Positions 12,031 through 24,480 of a DNA stretch of 64,000 nt are shown in pieces. Made by a program: the position numbers and the translations under genes. The stretch covers positions 16,476,385 to 16,540,384 of the forward strand of contig CM043870.1 in the NCBI GenBank assembly GCA_023846275.1, in the 5' to 3' direction. Below the pieces are notes generated by a model, which saw only the letters and a program-made list of their open reading frames with translations, was not told the origin of the DNA and did no database searches. This DNA comes from Vanilla planifolia (lineage: Eukaryota > Streptophyta > Magnoliopsida > Asparagales > Orchidaceae). The first letter of the stretch is position 1; every line of letters begins with the position of its first letter.

Positions 12031-13420
12031 AGGTTAACTCATGAAATTTGGCAAAAACACAAAGTCACAAACTTACTTTTGTTGTCAAAGAATGTAAAAC
12101 AAATATCTTGATTGATGATTATGAACTTTTTCAAACTCTTTCAAATGAATCTATTAAAACCGTGTTTTCAAGATTTGTTGAGACTATTAATTTCTTATTT
12201 AGACTTAGTAGAGAGTATTCAAATTTAGATCTTCTAGGAAAGATTTTAGGAGTGTTGTTGCAAGAATATGATCAATTAGTTATGATAATAACGGAAGCTA
12301 AGTATCTCTTTAGTGTCAGATGATTTCTTGGCAAGCTTCTCATTGTTAAGATGCTGATGGGTAATAGTACCATGGAGGAGACTACAATGAGCAATAGTCC
12401 AAAGGATCAATTGTCCCATTAAAGATAATAGACTCTACTTACATGAAAATTGTAGCCACCATGGTGATGTGGTAAAAGTTATTTTGCATTTTCTTGCTAA
12501 ATGTTTTGGGAAAAGGCAGTAAACGTGGACAAAAGGAGCAAGAAAAAGGTCGTGTTGTGAATGCATTCAACACAGTCACGTTTGACCAAAGTTTGTAAAA
12601 CATAAGAATAGAAAGAACAAGAATAAAGATAAAATAGGAATTATGTATGTGGAGTGACTCACATAAGAGTTCAAGTGAGAGTGCATCAAATGAAGATGGG
12701 ACATACTTTTTATTTCATGGTTAACACATATGGTGAAGAAGAATAAATAGATGAGGTGTGAAATTTATCATGTTTGGAAATAGAATATATCTTTTATGAA
12801 ACATGCAAAAAAAAAATCTAAAAAATTAACAGTTAAAAATAATAAACTCAAGAAAGAATGTTCTACACATAATTTTAGAATTCAAGAACATGAAAGTGCA
12901 AGTGATTTGATAATAAGTGAAAATGAATTTTTAAAAGTGTTTGAATTCATAAAAAAATATCATTAGCAATTTACATATTGAATTTGATTCCTTGAAAAAA
13001 AAATTCAAATAGGTATCCTTTTAGTTCGAAGTTTTTGAATGATGGGAATATTCTTATTAAGAAAGAAAATAAGGTTTTGAAGGGCAAATTGGATGCATTT
13101 TCTCAATTAAAGATAAGCTTAAGGTTTTGAAGAAAAATTCATTCATTGTTGTTGAACTAATTCACCTTATTCTTATAATCATTGATCCTATATATGCACT
13201 AATTTTAGAAGTTACTTGTTTTAGTTGTTACCAAATAAGACATACATCTCAAGAGCAAAAAATTAAAGTTACTTAATATTCTTAATTTTAAGAAAACGTT
13301 TGGGTGACAGAAGGAACATTGGTTATATATTCATTAAAGTCTTCACATACTTCCACAACAAAAAAAAATTCATATGGCCCCAAAATCAAAGGATAAGTAT
13401 TAGTGTGTACATGTTTTAAT
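12030..13420 (+). pseudogene. Ty1/Copia Sirevirus-like gag remnant
   Basis: Plus-strand gag relic. It opens with LTHEIWQK and continues in an open stretch with DDYELFQTLSNESIKTVFSR, the family's YE-F-x(5)-ESI-x-x-x-x-RF signature, then LLGKILGVLLQEYD. A serine/acid-rich patch SSSESASNEDG follows near 12670-12700. A degraded zinc knuckle CFSCYQIRHTSQEQ is near 13220-13255, and VWVTEGTLV lies near 13300. That last piece matches the VWVPKGTLV-type linker between gag and protease in Sirevirus-like elements. Protease and everything downstream are missing. Several frameshifts and stops. Confidence 0.78.
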
Positions 13421-13459
13421 TTCTTCATGTCTTCATGTCTTCATGTCTCCAAACTAGGG

Positions 13460-13640
13460 ACAAATAGAAGCATGAAGTTCTTAAAAAAAATACAATCACG
13501 TCTATGAGTAGCTAGATCAAAATTGAAATTAACTTAGCTTTCAATTCTAAATTTCATTTGTTAAGGTTCCTTTAATCGTTGAAGTATGTACAATCAAATC
13601 TTTATGATTGTTGTGAAATTAATTATCTTAATATTATTAT
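13460..13640. repeat. dispersed repeat B, copy 2
   Basis: Partner of 11218-11410, with one roughly 10-base deletion and many substitutions. It follows directly after the Copia gag remnant. Direct repeats on both sides of a 2-kb retroelement fragment could mark relic LTRs, but I cannot show LTR ends. Confidence 0.45.
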
Positions 13641-13644
13641 ACTA

Positions 13645-14280
13645 TTTTTAATTTTTAAGAGTTAATTTAAATTGATTTAAAAAATTATAAATTTCTAAAA
13701 ATGAATGTACAATTTATTAAGTACTCAATGACAACAATTTGGTGAAAATAAACTTGTCTAAGCTATAAAATAGAAGATAAGAGATTTATGGCAATTAAAT
13801 AATCATGAATTATAAAATTTAGGTATTCTAAAAATTATTAAAAATATTAAATAGATTTGTAAAATTATGAAATTAGTCTAGATGTAGAGCCTTTAAAAAA
13901 ATTCAATATAAAGTTTTTTTAGTATGAAAGGCAATTATGATGTTGATAAAATAATAATATGAATAATTTTAAAGACAAATAATAAAATTATTATGAGGAT
14001 TTTTTACATTAGGAAAAACTATTAAAACTACTATACTATGCCAAAAAAATATGCAAATTAAGATCATGAGCAAAACTTGTTAAAGAGAATCATATAAACT
14101 TGGCTAACAATTGTTTTTATGGTTGTTGAGATCAAAACAGTCAATAATAAATCATATTACCTAATTTTAAATAAAATTCAGATTTTTATTTTATTTTTCA
14201 AAAATCCTATTCCTAATAAGTGAAAACGAATAAGAAATGTCCCAGCAAGTAAAAGTTATTGAAAGAGGAGGTGCGGCCAT
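13645..14280. other. unassigned AT-rich sequence
   Basis: Very AT-rich, low in information. No motif recognised. Confidence 0.5.
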
Positions 14281-14282
14281 TC

Positions 14283-14540
14283 AAGAAAGAGGAAAAGTAT
14301 GGCTAGTGAAGTGATGCATCTAACATGGAATAAAAGGAGCCAAGAGAGAATAAGAGATGCAATAAATGTATAAATAGAGGATTCTTTTGTTTATCAGGAT
14401 TTTGGGAAAATAAGAAAGAGGAAAAGTATGGCTAGTGAAGTGATGCATCTAACATGGAATAAAAGGAGCCAAGAGAGAATAAGAGATGCAATAAATGTAT
14501 AAATAGAGGATTCTTTTGTTTATCAGGATTTTGGGAAAAT
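14283..14540 (+). repeat. 129-bp tandem duplication carrying a TATA box
   Basis: Unit 1 (14283-14411) and unit 2 (14412-14540) appear identical by eye, and the first three bases of a third unit follow. Each unit contains tataaatagagg (near 14370 and 14499), a good plant TATA box, with R/U5-like sequence after it. It is probably the promoter part of an LTR belonging to the Gypsy remnant downstream. Confidence 0.9.
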
Positions 14541-15310
14541 AAGTGAAGTAACTAAGCAAAGTGAGATAATGAAAGGCATAGAGAAGAAAATTTTGAGATA
14601 AGAAAGTGAGGAATTCTATTTCCAAAAAAGGACAATTCCATAATCAAGTACAATTGTAAGGTGAGACCAATATAAATTACAAGACAATGTTCTATACCAT
14701 AAGTGCATACACTTGATGTGTTATTGTTTACAATTTAGTGACATTCCTTGGGAAAAAATTAATCGATTAAATTATGGAATTTGGGTGATGAATGCTTCAC
14801 ACGTTGTATTGCTTGATATGCATTAAGACTTGATATTTTCTCTTATGTTTATATGAACATAATATCAAGTGTTTGATAGAATTTTATTATTTTTATTTCT
14901 TGTGATATGGAACATGAGTACAAATTAATAAATTGAAGAAAAAAGATATGTTATAATATGTGATATGGAACATGAGTACAAATTTAAGACATTGCATGTG
15001 ATCATGTATAGAGCATATTATATTGATGTACAAATTTAGTGTTTTTATATGTAATTGAATGAGAATTTGTACTTTAACTATATGCTTTTCATTTAATTTT
15101 GATAAATTTCTTTGTGAAATTATTTGGCAAGAATAACTTTGGAAGTTTGAAATTTAATGTGCTGATATAAAAACATATACGTAGTTAAATACTATACAAC
15201 TAAGAAAGATTATATAGGTGACATCAAATTATGAGAATGATAATTAAAATAAACTTAATGATATCAGTGAATAATGAATTCTTTAATTTAAAATGTGTTA
15301 TTTTTTATGA

Positions 15311-15517
15311 CTAGTGATCAGTGCATCACAAGAATGAGTTTTATTATCGAGAGGTGGCTAGTGGCCAGTGTGCCACAGAATTAAGATCCATAACCATAAT
15401 GTTGCTAATAGCCATTATGCGATAAGGTTTAGATTGTTGTCGTGATGTGTCTAGTGGTTAGTGAATTGCACGATTGAGATTTATTATCAAGAGGTAGTTA
15501 GTGGCCAATGAGTTAAT
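15311..15517. repeat. 47-bp degenerate tandem array, about 4.4 units
   Basis: Units start at 15311, 15358, 15405, 15451 and 15498 (lengths 47, 47, 46, 47, partial). Each begins ctagtggccagtg or a variant. Units 1 and 4 are most alike, also sharing ttattatcgagaggtgg. It lies between the TATA-bearing duplication and the Gypsy gag, so it is probably in the LTR or 5' leader. Confidence 0.85.
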
Positions 15518-15519
15518 TA

Positions 15520-16725
15520 AATATGTTGCAAAGATATGATCATTAGAAATTTGAGAAGATTGAATATGATTGTGCATAAATTCATGGTATAAAAAATCAA
15601 TAATTGAGATTTTTATTGTAACTAAGTAAACTAAAAAGATGATACTAATTGACTATCATAAGAGAGAAATTGAGTATTAACACTAGCTATCATAAGGTTT
15701 ACTTAGTTAAGTAGAAATAGGAATTGATAATTAAAATCATATTAAAAAAATGATTGAAAATATAATAATGAACTACATCTTCTTGTTATTTTATTTAGAG
15801 TTTGTAATATTCTTTCTTTTTATAGCATATCATGTTTCTTGATTACGTTTTAAATTGAATAGGACCACTTATGTGAATACTATTATGGTTGATACTTATG
15901 TTTGAACCCCATATGCAATTGTTTAGAATTATTATTTATTTGTAGATTTATTTATTGTTAGAGATAATTTATTAAACCAATGATAGTTGGTTGAACCTTT
16001 TCTTTGATATTAACATTTTAGATACATTAGAACTACAATGATGAGAGAACTACTCATAAGAATTACTTACAAGAAAAAATATAAATTGTAGAGGTTTATG
16101 CTACATGAGTTTGTATTAAATGACTTATTAATCACACGGTTTATCCAATTTTTGTGAAAACTAGAGGTAGTAGATAAAAGAAACTATGGAACTATGAAAT
16201 GTGGATATGGTGATGGTTTTTAGTATTTTATAGTTGATAGTTATGGACATAAATTGTGTGGTTATATTAATATATACATGTTATATTAATGTATTTATAA
16301 ATTAGAAAATAGATAAAATATAAGAGAGGTTTTGTCCATTTGAATTTTAAGATTTAGACAAAAAATAAGGGCTTAAGGTTAGAAAATGAATTGAATAAGA
16401 AAAAGGGAGTATGTGGCAAGTAAGAGAGAAACATGGTCACCACATTAGTGGAATAAGAGCACGATTTAACTTGAAAACAATGGATTTTATGGCAAATAAG
16501 AATGCCACTTTGGTGTTATTTGAGTAATTAAAGTTCTAGAGACCAATGGTTGAATGCCATGATGCTTGAATAAATGAAATATTACCAAATGAAATATGTA
16601 CAACTACATATTATTACTCATTGTTATGATATTTATAATATATTACTTAAGTATTTCAATTTGATATATGCATGATTTTTGTGATAAAGCATGTTGCACT
16701 AAAGAATTTTATCTTTGTGATTCAG
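15520..16725. other. non-coding part of the Gypsy LTR/leader region
   Basis: No coding motif. By position it should contain the LTR end, primer site and leader of the Gypsy element whose gag starts near 16726. I could not find a convincing primer-binding site. Confidence 0.35.
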
Positions 16726-18055
16726 GATGGAATAAAAAAATACAAATCCTAATGATGATGCTACTAATATTAATAACGTTAGTAGAGCCCCTCAATAGCC
16801 AAAAGTAGGAAGGGAACACTTACTAGATGAATTGGCTAAATTTCTATTATCTAAGGGAACAACCCCAATTACTAGAAAAGCTAAGGAAAGGTATTACATA
16901 GATAAGTTTGTTGAGCAATGTCTTACATTACATCCACTTTAATTTTTAGATGTAGTAAATCCTATGTAGGTAGAGGACTAGCTCTATAGCATTGAAAAAC
17001 TATTGACTAGCATGCTTTGTCTTATAATAAAAGAGTCTCTTTGATAGCCCTTATGATTAATTGTGCTATAAAGCATTGATGGTCTGACCAAAATAGGCTA
17101 AAGTTTGAAGACAAATCAAAATTGGAAATATCTTGATAGGATTTTTATAAAGTTGTTTTGGGAATGGTTTATTCCTTCTTCAATAAGTAACTCAATACGA
17201 GATGAATTGAGTAGATTATATGAAGGGAGCTTGACTACCATAGTTTATGAATAAAACTTTTCATCACTTACAAAATATGTTCCTGAGATGATGAATACAA
17301 AAGAAAAAATATTATATGCTTAGAAAAGGGTTATGAGATTTTATTAAAGGCATTGTGGCTTATTTAGATTTTTCTTTAAATTGAGAATTGGAGTGAACTC
17401 ACCACATGAAGTAAGCTCAAATGCAAGGGAGGAAAGAAGAAATCTTAAAAAAAAGGGGATTAAATTTTGCATATAGAAGTGGATCTAAATTCAAGAAACT
17501 AATTGTAAATGAATTTGATCCAATATCTTCTACAACTCTTGCTAAATTAAGAATCAACCAAAAGCCATAATATAAAATTGTGCCAAACTTCACTATGGAT
17601 AATACTACAAATCAAAATCAATTAAATACTTCACGTGTCAACAAGGTGATCAGATTGTTTTACATTTGTCCTTTAAATGTCGAACAAAAAAAAGAAAGTC
17701 AACATGCTAGTGGTGAAATGAAAACCATTAAGAGATCTATAATAGCAAGACCCAGAAATGCACCTCAAAGTGCATATGATACCAACTAAGATAAGGCTTT
17801 TATAACACCACAGTAGACTACACAACCCCACATTAATATTATCATACAAAAGGAGGATCTTACTTCACTTGATGTTATCATAGGTACTCTTATATATAAG
17901 ATATACCTACAACAACTTTATTTGACTATGGTGCATCACATTCATTTATATCTAATGATTTGATTTTGTGATTATCAACTGAAATGTATTTATTAGAAAC
18001 TACTCTTTTAGTGAAATTGCTTATAAGAGAGGAGATAAAAGTAGATAAATATGTC
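16726..18055 (+). pseudogene. Ty3/Gypsy gag-protease remnant
   Basis: Plus-strand relic. Gag: LDELAKFLLSKGTTPITRKA near 16825-16885, then the gag domain signature, readable as SISNSIRDELSRLYEGSLTT, IVYE and FSSLTKYVPEMMNTKEKILY at 17180-17320. This matches the family series W-x-x-F-x-x-x-(Y)FP-x-x-x-R-x-E-F-x-x-L-x-Q-G. A zinc knuckle is not clearly preserved. Protease: PTTTLFDYGASHSFISNDL at about 17908-17965, where the catalytic triplet D-S/T-G is replaced by D-Y-G, then LLIREEIKVDKYVK. At about 18058 similarity stops abruptly and opposite-strand Copia sequence begins. RT onwards is absent. Confidence 0.85.
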
Positions 18056-18059
18056 AAAT

Positions 18060-18640
18060 AAGGTGTAAAAAATCAATAAGATATCTTTTAAATCCCAATT
18101 GATTATTATAAAACTATCAAAATGTAGTGTTATTCTTAGAATAAATTTAATTTCTAAAAATTAAATAAATTATTTTCAAATATATACTCATTTTCATGTC
18201 ATTTTTAAGTGAATATCCTATGTGACCTAGTTTTTTTATAAACTATTACATGTTTTCCTATATGAGAGATATAAATTAATCTCATATTCTCCATTCCTTA
18301 CAATAATCGTATTGATATTTATTTTTAAAATTTATTACTATTAATTTAAAGTTATTTATTAGTTCAACAAATCTTATGATTGTCACATTTTTATTCATAT
18401 AAATTTTAACTCTAATAAATTTAGAAAAATAAATATCAATCACAAATCCAAGTTTCTTCTCTTAAACGTAAGATTTTTTGTCCATAATAAATTATCATAA
18501 AAAGTCCATTAATAGTTAACTAATTTTAGATTTAAATGAAGATTTAACTTACTTTCTTTTTTTGCATGATTCACACATTTTCAAATTAGTCTTGTTGGGC
18601 TTAGGAGGACCTCTAATTTGCTTATTTTCTTTAAGGTAGA
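18060..18640 (-). pseudogene. Ty1/Copia integrase fragment
   Basis: Minus-strand relic of the integrase N-terminus. Readable parts are NTLxHRSLSY (relic of LWHRRLGH), then KMCESCKKRK and VKSSFKSKIS near 18530-18600, matching the CxxC and following KTSFKSK of Sirevirus-like integrases. LLMDFF stands for LLHMDLFG, and YYGQK for GGKRYG. Further downstream the reading becomes very degraded and ends at about 18060 against the Gypsy protease. Reverse transcriptase and RNase H are lost. Confidence 0.75.
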
Positions 18641-19210
18641 ATAATAACATAACTTAGACTTCTATGTCATAATGTATTCTCACTTGAATCTGTAACTAGG
18701 TATTTTAATCCGTTAGCTCTAATTAATGAAACTTAATAACATAAGTGTCACCTTTTATTCTACGAAATAATGACATTTCATTATCTTTTAATATTTTATA
18801 ACATTAAGTATTAAGACTAACAAAATAACCATTGTTACATGAATGAAAAATATGTTCTAAATAATTAATATTAATCAATGCTAAGTCTAGAAAGATTTGA
18901 TATTCTAACCTAAACTAAATAAACAAAGAACCACAAATATTTTTCCAGGGAGTCACATAAACTCACAAAGTAAGGTTTGTCTCCATATATCCTAAAATAT
19001 GGAGACACGCCTACAAACAACCTAAGATTTAAATTTAAGAACCCAAACCATCTTGGCTTCAATAGTGATAGGATGTGGATATTATGACTTTGTAAAGAAA
19101 TTTCTAAAATTGGTTTTTTTAGAATCCACTCATATCTATTATGCTTTAGATTTATGGATTTCTTAATTACACAATCAACAAATTTAGAATAATAATTGTA
19201 TACAACATTA
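18641..19210 (-). pseudogene. Ty1/Copia gag-protease linker relic
   Basis: Minus-strand continuation of the same element. It includes HNRYEWILKKPILE near 19090-19140, resembling the repeated W-V-P-K linker after gag, and GDKPYFVSL near 18960, the sequence that normally follows the protease/GAG_pre-integrase boundary (TGDKSKFVSL). The catalytic D-S-G motif is not visible. Heavily decayed. Confidence 0.6.
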
Positions 19211-20480
19211 TATTTAACTCAATAATTAGATGTATGCGAAGAACGCATAGATGATGAATATATTGAATACATGGAGATATGATTTTTTCAATCTATAATT
19301 ATCATGCAAACTTACATTGTATTTTGTCACATGGTTATAAGATGAAGCTTGTTTAAGTACATGTGAATCATTCAAGTAAATATTACTCTTTTTCAAATGA
19401 CTGAATGAAGTAGTATATGAAAGTACATATGAATGATTACAAGTAGATATATGAGAAAATAAACTAACATACTTTGATTTTAGATCATGTATTTCTTTTT
19501 TAAGCAAATCAAATTTCTTTAGTTTTTCTTTAAGCAAAGAATTTTCTTTTCTTAAATTATCATTATCTACTTTTAAAGCATCATTAAATATAATATGTTT
19601 GGATAATTAATTTTCATATTCTTTATTTAAAACTTTCAAATATAAAACATTAGAAATATAAGCATGAACTTGATTAGTTAAGAAACTATTTTTCTCTTTA
19701 AGTGCATCACATTATTCAAATAATTCAACTATTTTAGATTCATGTTTGACACAAACTTTTTTATGATTATCATACTTATTAATTACATTTTTATGAAAAA
19801 TAACTAATTTATTAAAATAATTTGATATTTCATAACAAGAATAAAAAATAGACTCATGGTTAAAATTAGAAGTACTTGATATAAGTTTACCTCCATGATT
19901 CATCTCTAAATTGAGTTTCTTCTTCTTTCTCTTCTTCTTTTCTTTTTTTTATGGTTCATCTACTTCTTGATATCATAAATATCTTGAGTTTCATTCTCAT
20001 CATATAACCTATATAATCTCTAAATCAACTCAAAATAAGTTGAAGTCATACACACTCTCACACCAATTTCTTGAGGTAATGCACAAAATAAGTCATTCTT
20101 TTAGCATTTAATTGAATTAACATTCTTGATTTATTACTTCTATGATTAAAAAGTATGAAAAATGAATAAAAAATTCCATAAATCATTATTAATCTTTTGA
20201 ATAAATTTTTTAAAGATATTTTTTTAATAAATTTTTTTTTATATTTAAATAATAAAGGATGACATGATAAAAATCCTTCCCTTAAGGTTTTATAATTGTC
20301 AACTATGGGTAATGTCATCCTTAGACAATTAGATAAAATAAGCATATTAACAAAAGCAAGCAATCTTATGATAATCTTACAATTGATATTTAATAAAATA
20401 ATAGAATTAGCAAAAAATTAAAATTAATAACACAATTAATTTGCACACACAAATAAAAGATCTCCCTAGTGATTTTACTC
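19211..20480 (-). pseudogene. Ty1/Copia gag relic with coiled-coil tail
   Basis: Minus-strand gag of the element whose primer site and LTR lie just above. Three open stretches (20058-20363, 19712-19903, 19226-19537) are charged, Lys/Glu/Leu-rich and coiled-coil-like, for example KEKLKKFDLLKKEIHDLKSK. This resembles the long coiled-coil tail of Sirevirus gag. NDLFCALPQE near 20080-20110 resembles the NALFCAL-x-x-x-E start of UBN2-type gag. No zinc knuckle recognised. Identity comes mostly from position between LTR/primer site and protease/integrase. Confidence 0.6.
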
Positions 20481-20498
20481 ACTTATTGTAGGAAACCC

Positions 20499-20511
20499 AC
20501 TCTGATGTTAA
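20499..20511 (-). other. degraded primer-binding site
   Basis: The minus strand reads TTAACATCAGAGTGGG, alignable to TTGGTATCAGAGC. It sits between the LTR tail and the gag of the minus-strand Copia element. Confidence 0.5.
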
Positions 20512-20513
20512 TT

Positions 20514-21790
20514 GAAGTAAAAATGAATACAAATTTCATAAGAGGTGGTGAATTATGGGTTTTAATTTTACTAATGTTAGAATTGTACTTATTTTTTTAA
20601 AAGTTTATTATAAAAATAATTTTATGTTTATATAAGTTTATATTTTATTTATAAATATATTAATTTATATTTTTTTATGATTAAGAAAAATGAAAATAAA
20701 AATTGAAATGATATACCAAATTTTTAGGTGGTTCATTTTAAACTAGAACGTATGTCTACCTCCAATCGAGGTTGGGAATAGCTCTATTAATAAAAAAGTT
20801 AAAATTTGACTTTTTTTTCTTATGATTTATCTCTAACTTAAGATTTTTTCTTATGGTTCACTTCCAACTTACTAACTTTTGTGAGTTTAACTATAATTTG
20901 GGATTTTACAAGCTCAACCTCAACTCAATTTTTTATGATATCAAAACAAACTTAGGCTTTTGCAATTGTCGGGCCACCCAACCCAAAGGAAAAAAGAAAA
21001 ATATAATAAGAAATAAATTTTTGATAAAAATATACAATTTTTTCTGTGCTTATTATTGAATATAGAAAGACACAAAGAGTTATATGTAGCCTTCTTTGAG
21101 ATGTTAAAATATTATTCATATTCATTAGTCATTTCATTCTCAATGACTAGGTATTTATAAAAAAATTTAATTATAGTTGTTAAAAAGTCAAGAAAAAGCT
21201 ATTTAAAAAGTTGTTGCGACCTAGATCATTCTCGATTTTATCATTAATTAATCTAATGATCCAAATCTCATCTAACGTGATTGGATGGCCTAGATCAAAT
21301 CCATCTTGATCAGATTGTCCATAACTCATTTGCTTTTATAGCATTAGATCTAACAGTTTACAACACCTTTAATTGGATCCAGTGGCTCTTGTGATTTACA
21401 CTTTTATCAGGCACTATAATAGTGAACAATTTAGTGCCACATTATTGATTGTCCAAAGTGTTTTTACTTTATAAGGATTTGCACGGGTGTAATATTTGAG
21501 TTGGACTGGGGTTAGTTCTTCCCTTGTGCACTTGGGATTTTATCATCTGGGTGTACTCGGTGCTTATAAGAAAATTTGTGGATGGATTTGACTAAACCCA
21601 TAAACATACTTGGTTTGAGCTCTATTTTACTCAATCCTTTTTCTTACCCCATCTGATTTAGGATTTCACCATCACTAAGATCGAGTTAGACCCGATTTGG
21701 TTTCAATTGTCACATGATCTGAAGCTTTTGAGTGCCTGCACAGGCTTGCTCGATCCTAGGGCTTTGCAATTGGGCACAAGCTTGGAATGT
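20514..21790 (-). mobile_element. 5' LTR of the minus-strand Copia element (far end uncertain)
   Basis: The minus strand ends with aattcaccacctcttatg near 20545-20562, the usual plant Copia LTR tail (AATTCACCCCCTCTT...) before the primer site. A TATA box tataaatac on the minus strand is at 21159-21151. The more GC-balanced 21210-21790 would be U3. The outer boundary was not found. The plus-strand open frame at 20853-21059 is incidental. Confidence 0.55.
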
Positions 21791-22690
21791 GGCGATAATA
21801 AATTTTTTTAATTTTTAATTATGAAAATTTTAACAAAATTATTTTTCTAATTTAACTAAATCTTAATAATTTATTTAATATAAAATTTGATAAAGGTGAT
21901 TAAGTAAGATTTTACTCAAGAAAAGAATGCTTGAAATAAAGAATTTTATTTTTCTTAAATAAAAAAATGATTTAAGTAGGATTTGAAGGAATTAAATGAT
22001 TAAAAAAATTGAATCCTATATATTTTCTAAATCAAGGAGATGATCGAATAATCAGATGCTTGAGCTAAGATTTGAAACTAAGATGAATGAAGATGTGCTT
22101 TGTAATAAAATTTTATTTCATAACAAAAAAAACCTTTTTAAATTGATGTACATGTCTTCAATCCTAAAAGCTTGTTGAACACTCTAAAATATTTTGAAGA
22201 TTATTAGTTTACCATCTTCTATAGTGCATAAATTGTTCTTTACATGTAAACCAATTTCATATTGAATAAGCTCATTAGAATAAATGCTAAATATTTAAAG
22301 CTTGATTTAGCAAACATAAGGGTGACTTAACACTTATACTTTCGAAAAGAGGTCATTTGGATATGGATATTGAATACAATTAGATAACAAAGATAATGGT
22401 TAAAGAGAAAATAAGGCCCTAAATGAATAAAATAAGGGAAATTTGAATATGAAAAAAGATTAACATAATTTAATAAACATGAAAAGTCATTACTAAATAT
22501 ATTTTTAGTTATTGTTTCATGGATTGGTTATTATGTTATTTTTTTGTTACTAGTTTTACCATAGTTTATCATATTGTTATATTTTGTTATTATATAGATT
22601 TTTTGTTCAGCTCTATAGGGTCATTAGAATTTACACTAGTTATGCTTCCAATATACATAGAGATAAGAACTATTATGACATGGAGGGTGA
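21791..22690. other. unassigned AT-rich sequence
   Basis: No motif recognised; very AT-rich. Confidence 0.5.
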
Positions 22691-23523
22691 TCATACTCAC
22701 TTGTTGATTTAATGAGCAGAGTCTAGTTATGGTAACTATTTACTATTTTAGTTATGGCATTATGTTATATTTAGATTATTGTTTTATGTTAATTATTGAT
22801 ACTTTGTATCATGTGAATGTGATATGCTTCATATATTATATAATTCTTTTTATTTGAATATTTTGGATTCAATATTTTTAGATAATATCATTTTATATGA
22901 TTTGAGATTTGTCATGATTTGGATTTTGTCCCACTATTATGTTCTTACCAGTGGATATGAATGTCCTCAAATTTTCTTTATTTATGTTTAATCTTTTATT
23001 ATTGGTATATCATGTGATTGGTTAAGACACTGATAAGTGTGTGTATGTATGTGCATATATATATATTTGTATGCATGAGTGTATATTATAGAGGACATAG
23101 AGATCTTTCAATTAGTTCATTTGTTGTATGCTTAATTTGAAAAACAAAGGATGCTTTCTTAACTATATTATTAAAAATATCTAGTGATGTATATTATCTA
23201 TATGCAAATACTATCATACATAACAAACTATAGGTAAACATGTTTGTTTATCAATTCTTTCAAGAACTAAAGTAGGATGCTTTGATGAGATAGTAGAAAG
23301 AATAAAGAAAGGAAAATAAGGATTTGTTGTCACAAATAGATTCGATCTATTAGGACTTTTGAATGAGAATATAACAAAATGATGTTTGTATAAATGAATT
23401 TTTTATTAAAAAGTTTTGAAAAAAAATATATATCTATTGACTATTGTTAGAAAAATAAAATTTTATTAATTAAAATAATGTTCTTGATGTGATTTTATTT
23501 AGACATAACAGATTATGATAGAG
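22690..23523 (+). mobile_element. LTR-like sequence, family shared with 55240-55541
   Basis: Ends immediately before a primer-like site. Part of it (about 22740-22950) matches 55250-55480 in order: gctttgtatc/actttgtatc, tttttagata, ggattttgtc and tgttcttac. Both copies are followed by gatagRgtggtatta. Probably a Gypsy or Copia LTR; the start is not defined. No gag is readable after it. Confidence 0.5.
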
Positions 23524-23534
23524 TGGTATTAGAG
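23524..23534 (+). other. primer-binding site
   Basis: TGGTATTAGAG, one change from TGGTATCAGAG, at the end of the LTR-like sequence. Confidence 0.6.
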
Positions 23535-23539
23535 TGGGT

Positions 23540-24480
23540 AGAATGATTAGAATTAGATTAAATTTGTTAAGCTTTATTTCACTCATCAATTATAGATAAA
23601 TTAAATGTTTCCATTATGATAAGGTAAATATAGATTGTGAATATGCATTAGAATTAAGCAATAAAGTGATTTATATAACATTACCTTGATATAATAATGA
23701 AAACCTAAGAGTAATGAAAATATTTTGTTATAACAACTTGTAAGCCAATTTCATATACATTATTAGTTATTTTGAAATAAGTATGAGTAAAGAGTCATTT
23801 TAACTATATGTATATATACATATTACAACGTCTTAAAAAAGAAATGCAAAATAGTCTACAAAACAAAAGATATGTAACAACCTAAAGAAAGTAAGAAAAA
23901 GGATGCGTCAAGAGAGAAGTTATGAGCATTTGTATTAGGTTATTCCCACTTTTACATGGAAGACGAAGGAGTTGTCAAGATCTTATGCATTAATTTTGAT
24001 CTCTTTGTTGACTTAGTTCTCTTTAAAGTGTGAGACAATTGAAAAATGTAGAAACTTCTTATTTAGAAAAGACTTGAGGGCTTTAATAATTGGTGCAAAT
24101 TTTAGAGTGTCATTGTTGGAAGTTGCTTGACTAAGTGATCATGATCAAAAGGCCTCTCAAGCAAAAATGAAGTAGAGAAATAATTGGAGGCAAACATACC
24201 AACAAGAGTATGGACTAATCCTAAGAAGGCTTGTCCTTGAATTCAAATACAAAATGTTTGAGATTAGTGGATTTATTACTACTAGCACATAAGCATTGCT
24301 ATGAATTTTGCATCGAATAGCATTACAGAAGTGCATTATACCCACACTTTTTGATACAACTTTGGAAAGAAAGGGTATTTTTGTGATGCCCTTCTCATAG
24401 GCATCAATGCAAAAAAGCAACATTGGTGACAAATAGGTAGATGCCTTTGAAGAAGCAAAATTTCTTTTATTAAGTTTTAA
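23540..24480. other. unassigned AT-rich sequence
   Basis: No coding motif recognised. The minus-strand open frame at 24157-24432 resembles nothing I know. Confidence 0.4.
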
